Assembly: GCA_964467615.1 (NCBI GenBank)
Contig: CAYXRK010000142.1
Location: 1-12,759, forward strand
DNA: 12,759 nucleotides
Reading direction: 5' to 3'
Source: CAYXRK01 sp964467615
Lineage (GTDB): Bacteria; Hydrogenedentota; Hydrogenedentia; Hydrogenedentales; GCA-2746185
A program made the position numbers and the translations under genes. The notes under the pieces were generated by a model. It did not search any database, had not been told where the DNA came from, and worked only from the letters and a program-made list of their open reading frames with translations. Positions 12,740-12,759 of this stretch are shown in pieces. The stretch's first letter is position 1, and every line of letters starts with the position of its first letter.

Positions 12740-12759
12740 ATGAATGCGCGCAAAATCGT
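12740..12759 (+). CDS. Start of a gene cut by the right edge
   Basis: ATG 12740 is preceded by GGGAGG (12728-12733) six bases upstream, a strong ribosome binding site. Only six codons are visible (MNARKI), basic and compatible with the start of a signal peptide or a short cytoplasmic N-terminus. Identity unknown. Confidence 0.45.

Overview
The window looks like a chromosomal segment of an uncultivated, fairly GC-rich Gram-negative bacterium. An O-antigen-ligase-like membrane protein, exported proteins and a YibQ-type deacetylase point to a Gram-negative envelope. The many short palindromic repeats between genes recall Planctomycetota or Hydrogenedentota-like genomes. That placement is an impression and cannot be fixed from this sequence alone.

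Layout. 1-1666: the end of an O-antigen ligase/polymerase (+) converges on a GT4 glycosyltransferase (-), a surface-polysaccharide locus. 1968-3772 (+): a zinc-ribbon membrane protein, a secreted repeat-rich beta-type protein, and a class I methyltransferase translationally coupled to it. 3769-4311 (-): dCTP deaminase, whose stop codon overlaps the methyltransferase stop. 4312-5217: mostly noncoding, with a doubtful small ORF and palindromic repeats. 5218-6976 (+): a compact mercury-type operon. 6977-7830: about 850 bases without a convincing gene, packed with palindromic repeats. 7861-10271 (+): a YibQ-like divergent polysaccharide deacetylase overlapping tsaD. 10287-11185 (-): the rplM-rpsI ribosomal protein operon with its terminator. 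11355-12444 (-): an exported Ala/Glu-rich coiled-coil protein and a small ribbon-helix-helix-like protein. At the right edge a new (+) gene starts at 12740.

The most distinctive part is the operon at 5273-6926. It opens with a MerR regulator that keeps all three Hg(II)-binding cysteines at the spacing of Tn501 MerR, behind a MerR-type promoter with an over-long spacer. Next come a fusion of a thioredoxin-like domain to a MerC-like membrane domain, a free six-cysteine thioredoxin-like protein, and an exported 56-residue peptide with two Cys-Cys-Cys clusters. The peptide starts at GTG and would be missed by most ORF filters. No mercuric reductase (merA), merP or merB is present in the window. 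The operon therefore looks like an uptake, relay or sequestration module for Hg(II) or another thiophilic metal, not a complete reduction pathway. Copies of one 46-base palindromic repeat lie on both sides of it.
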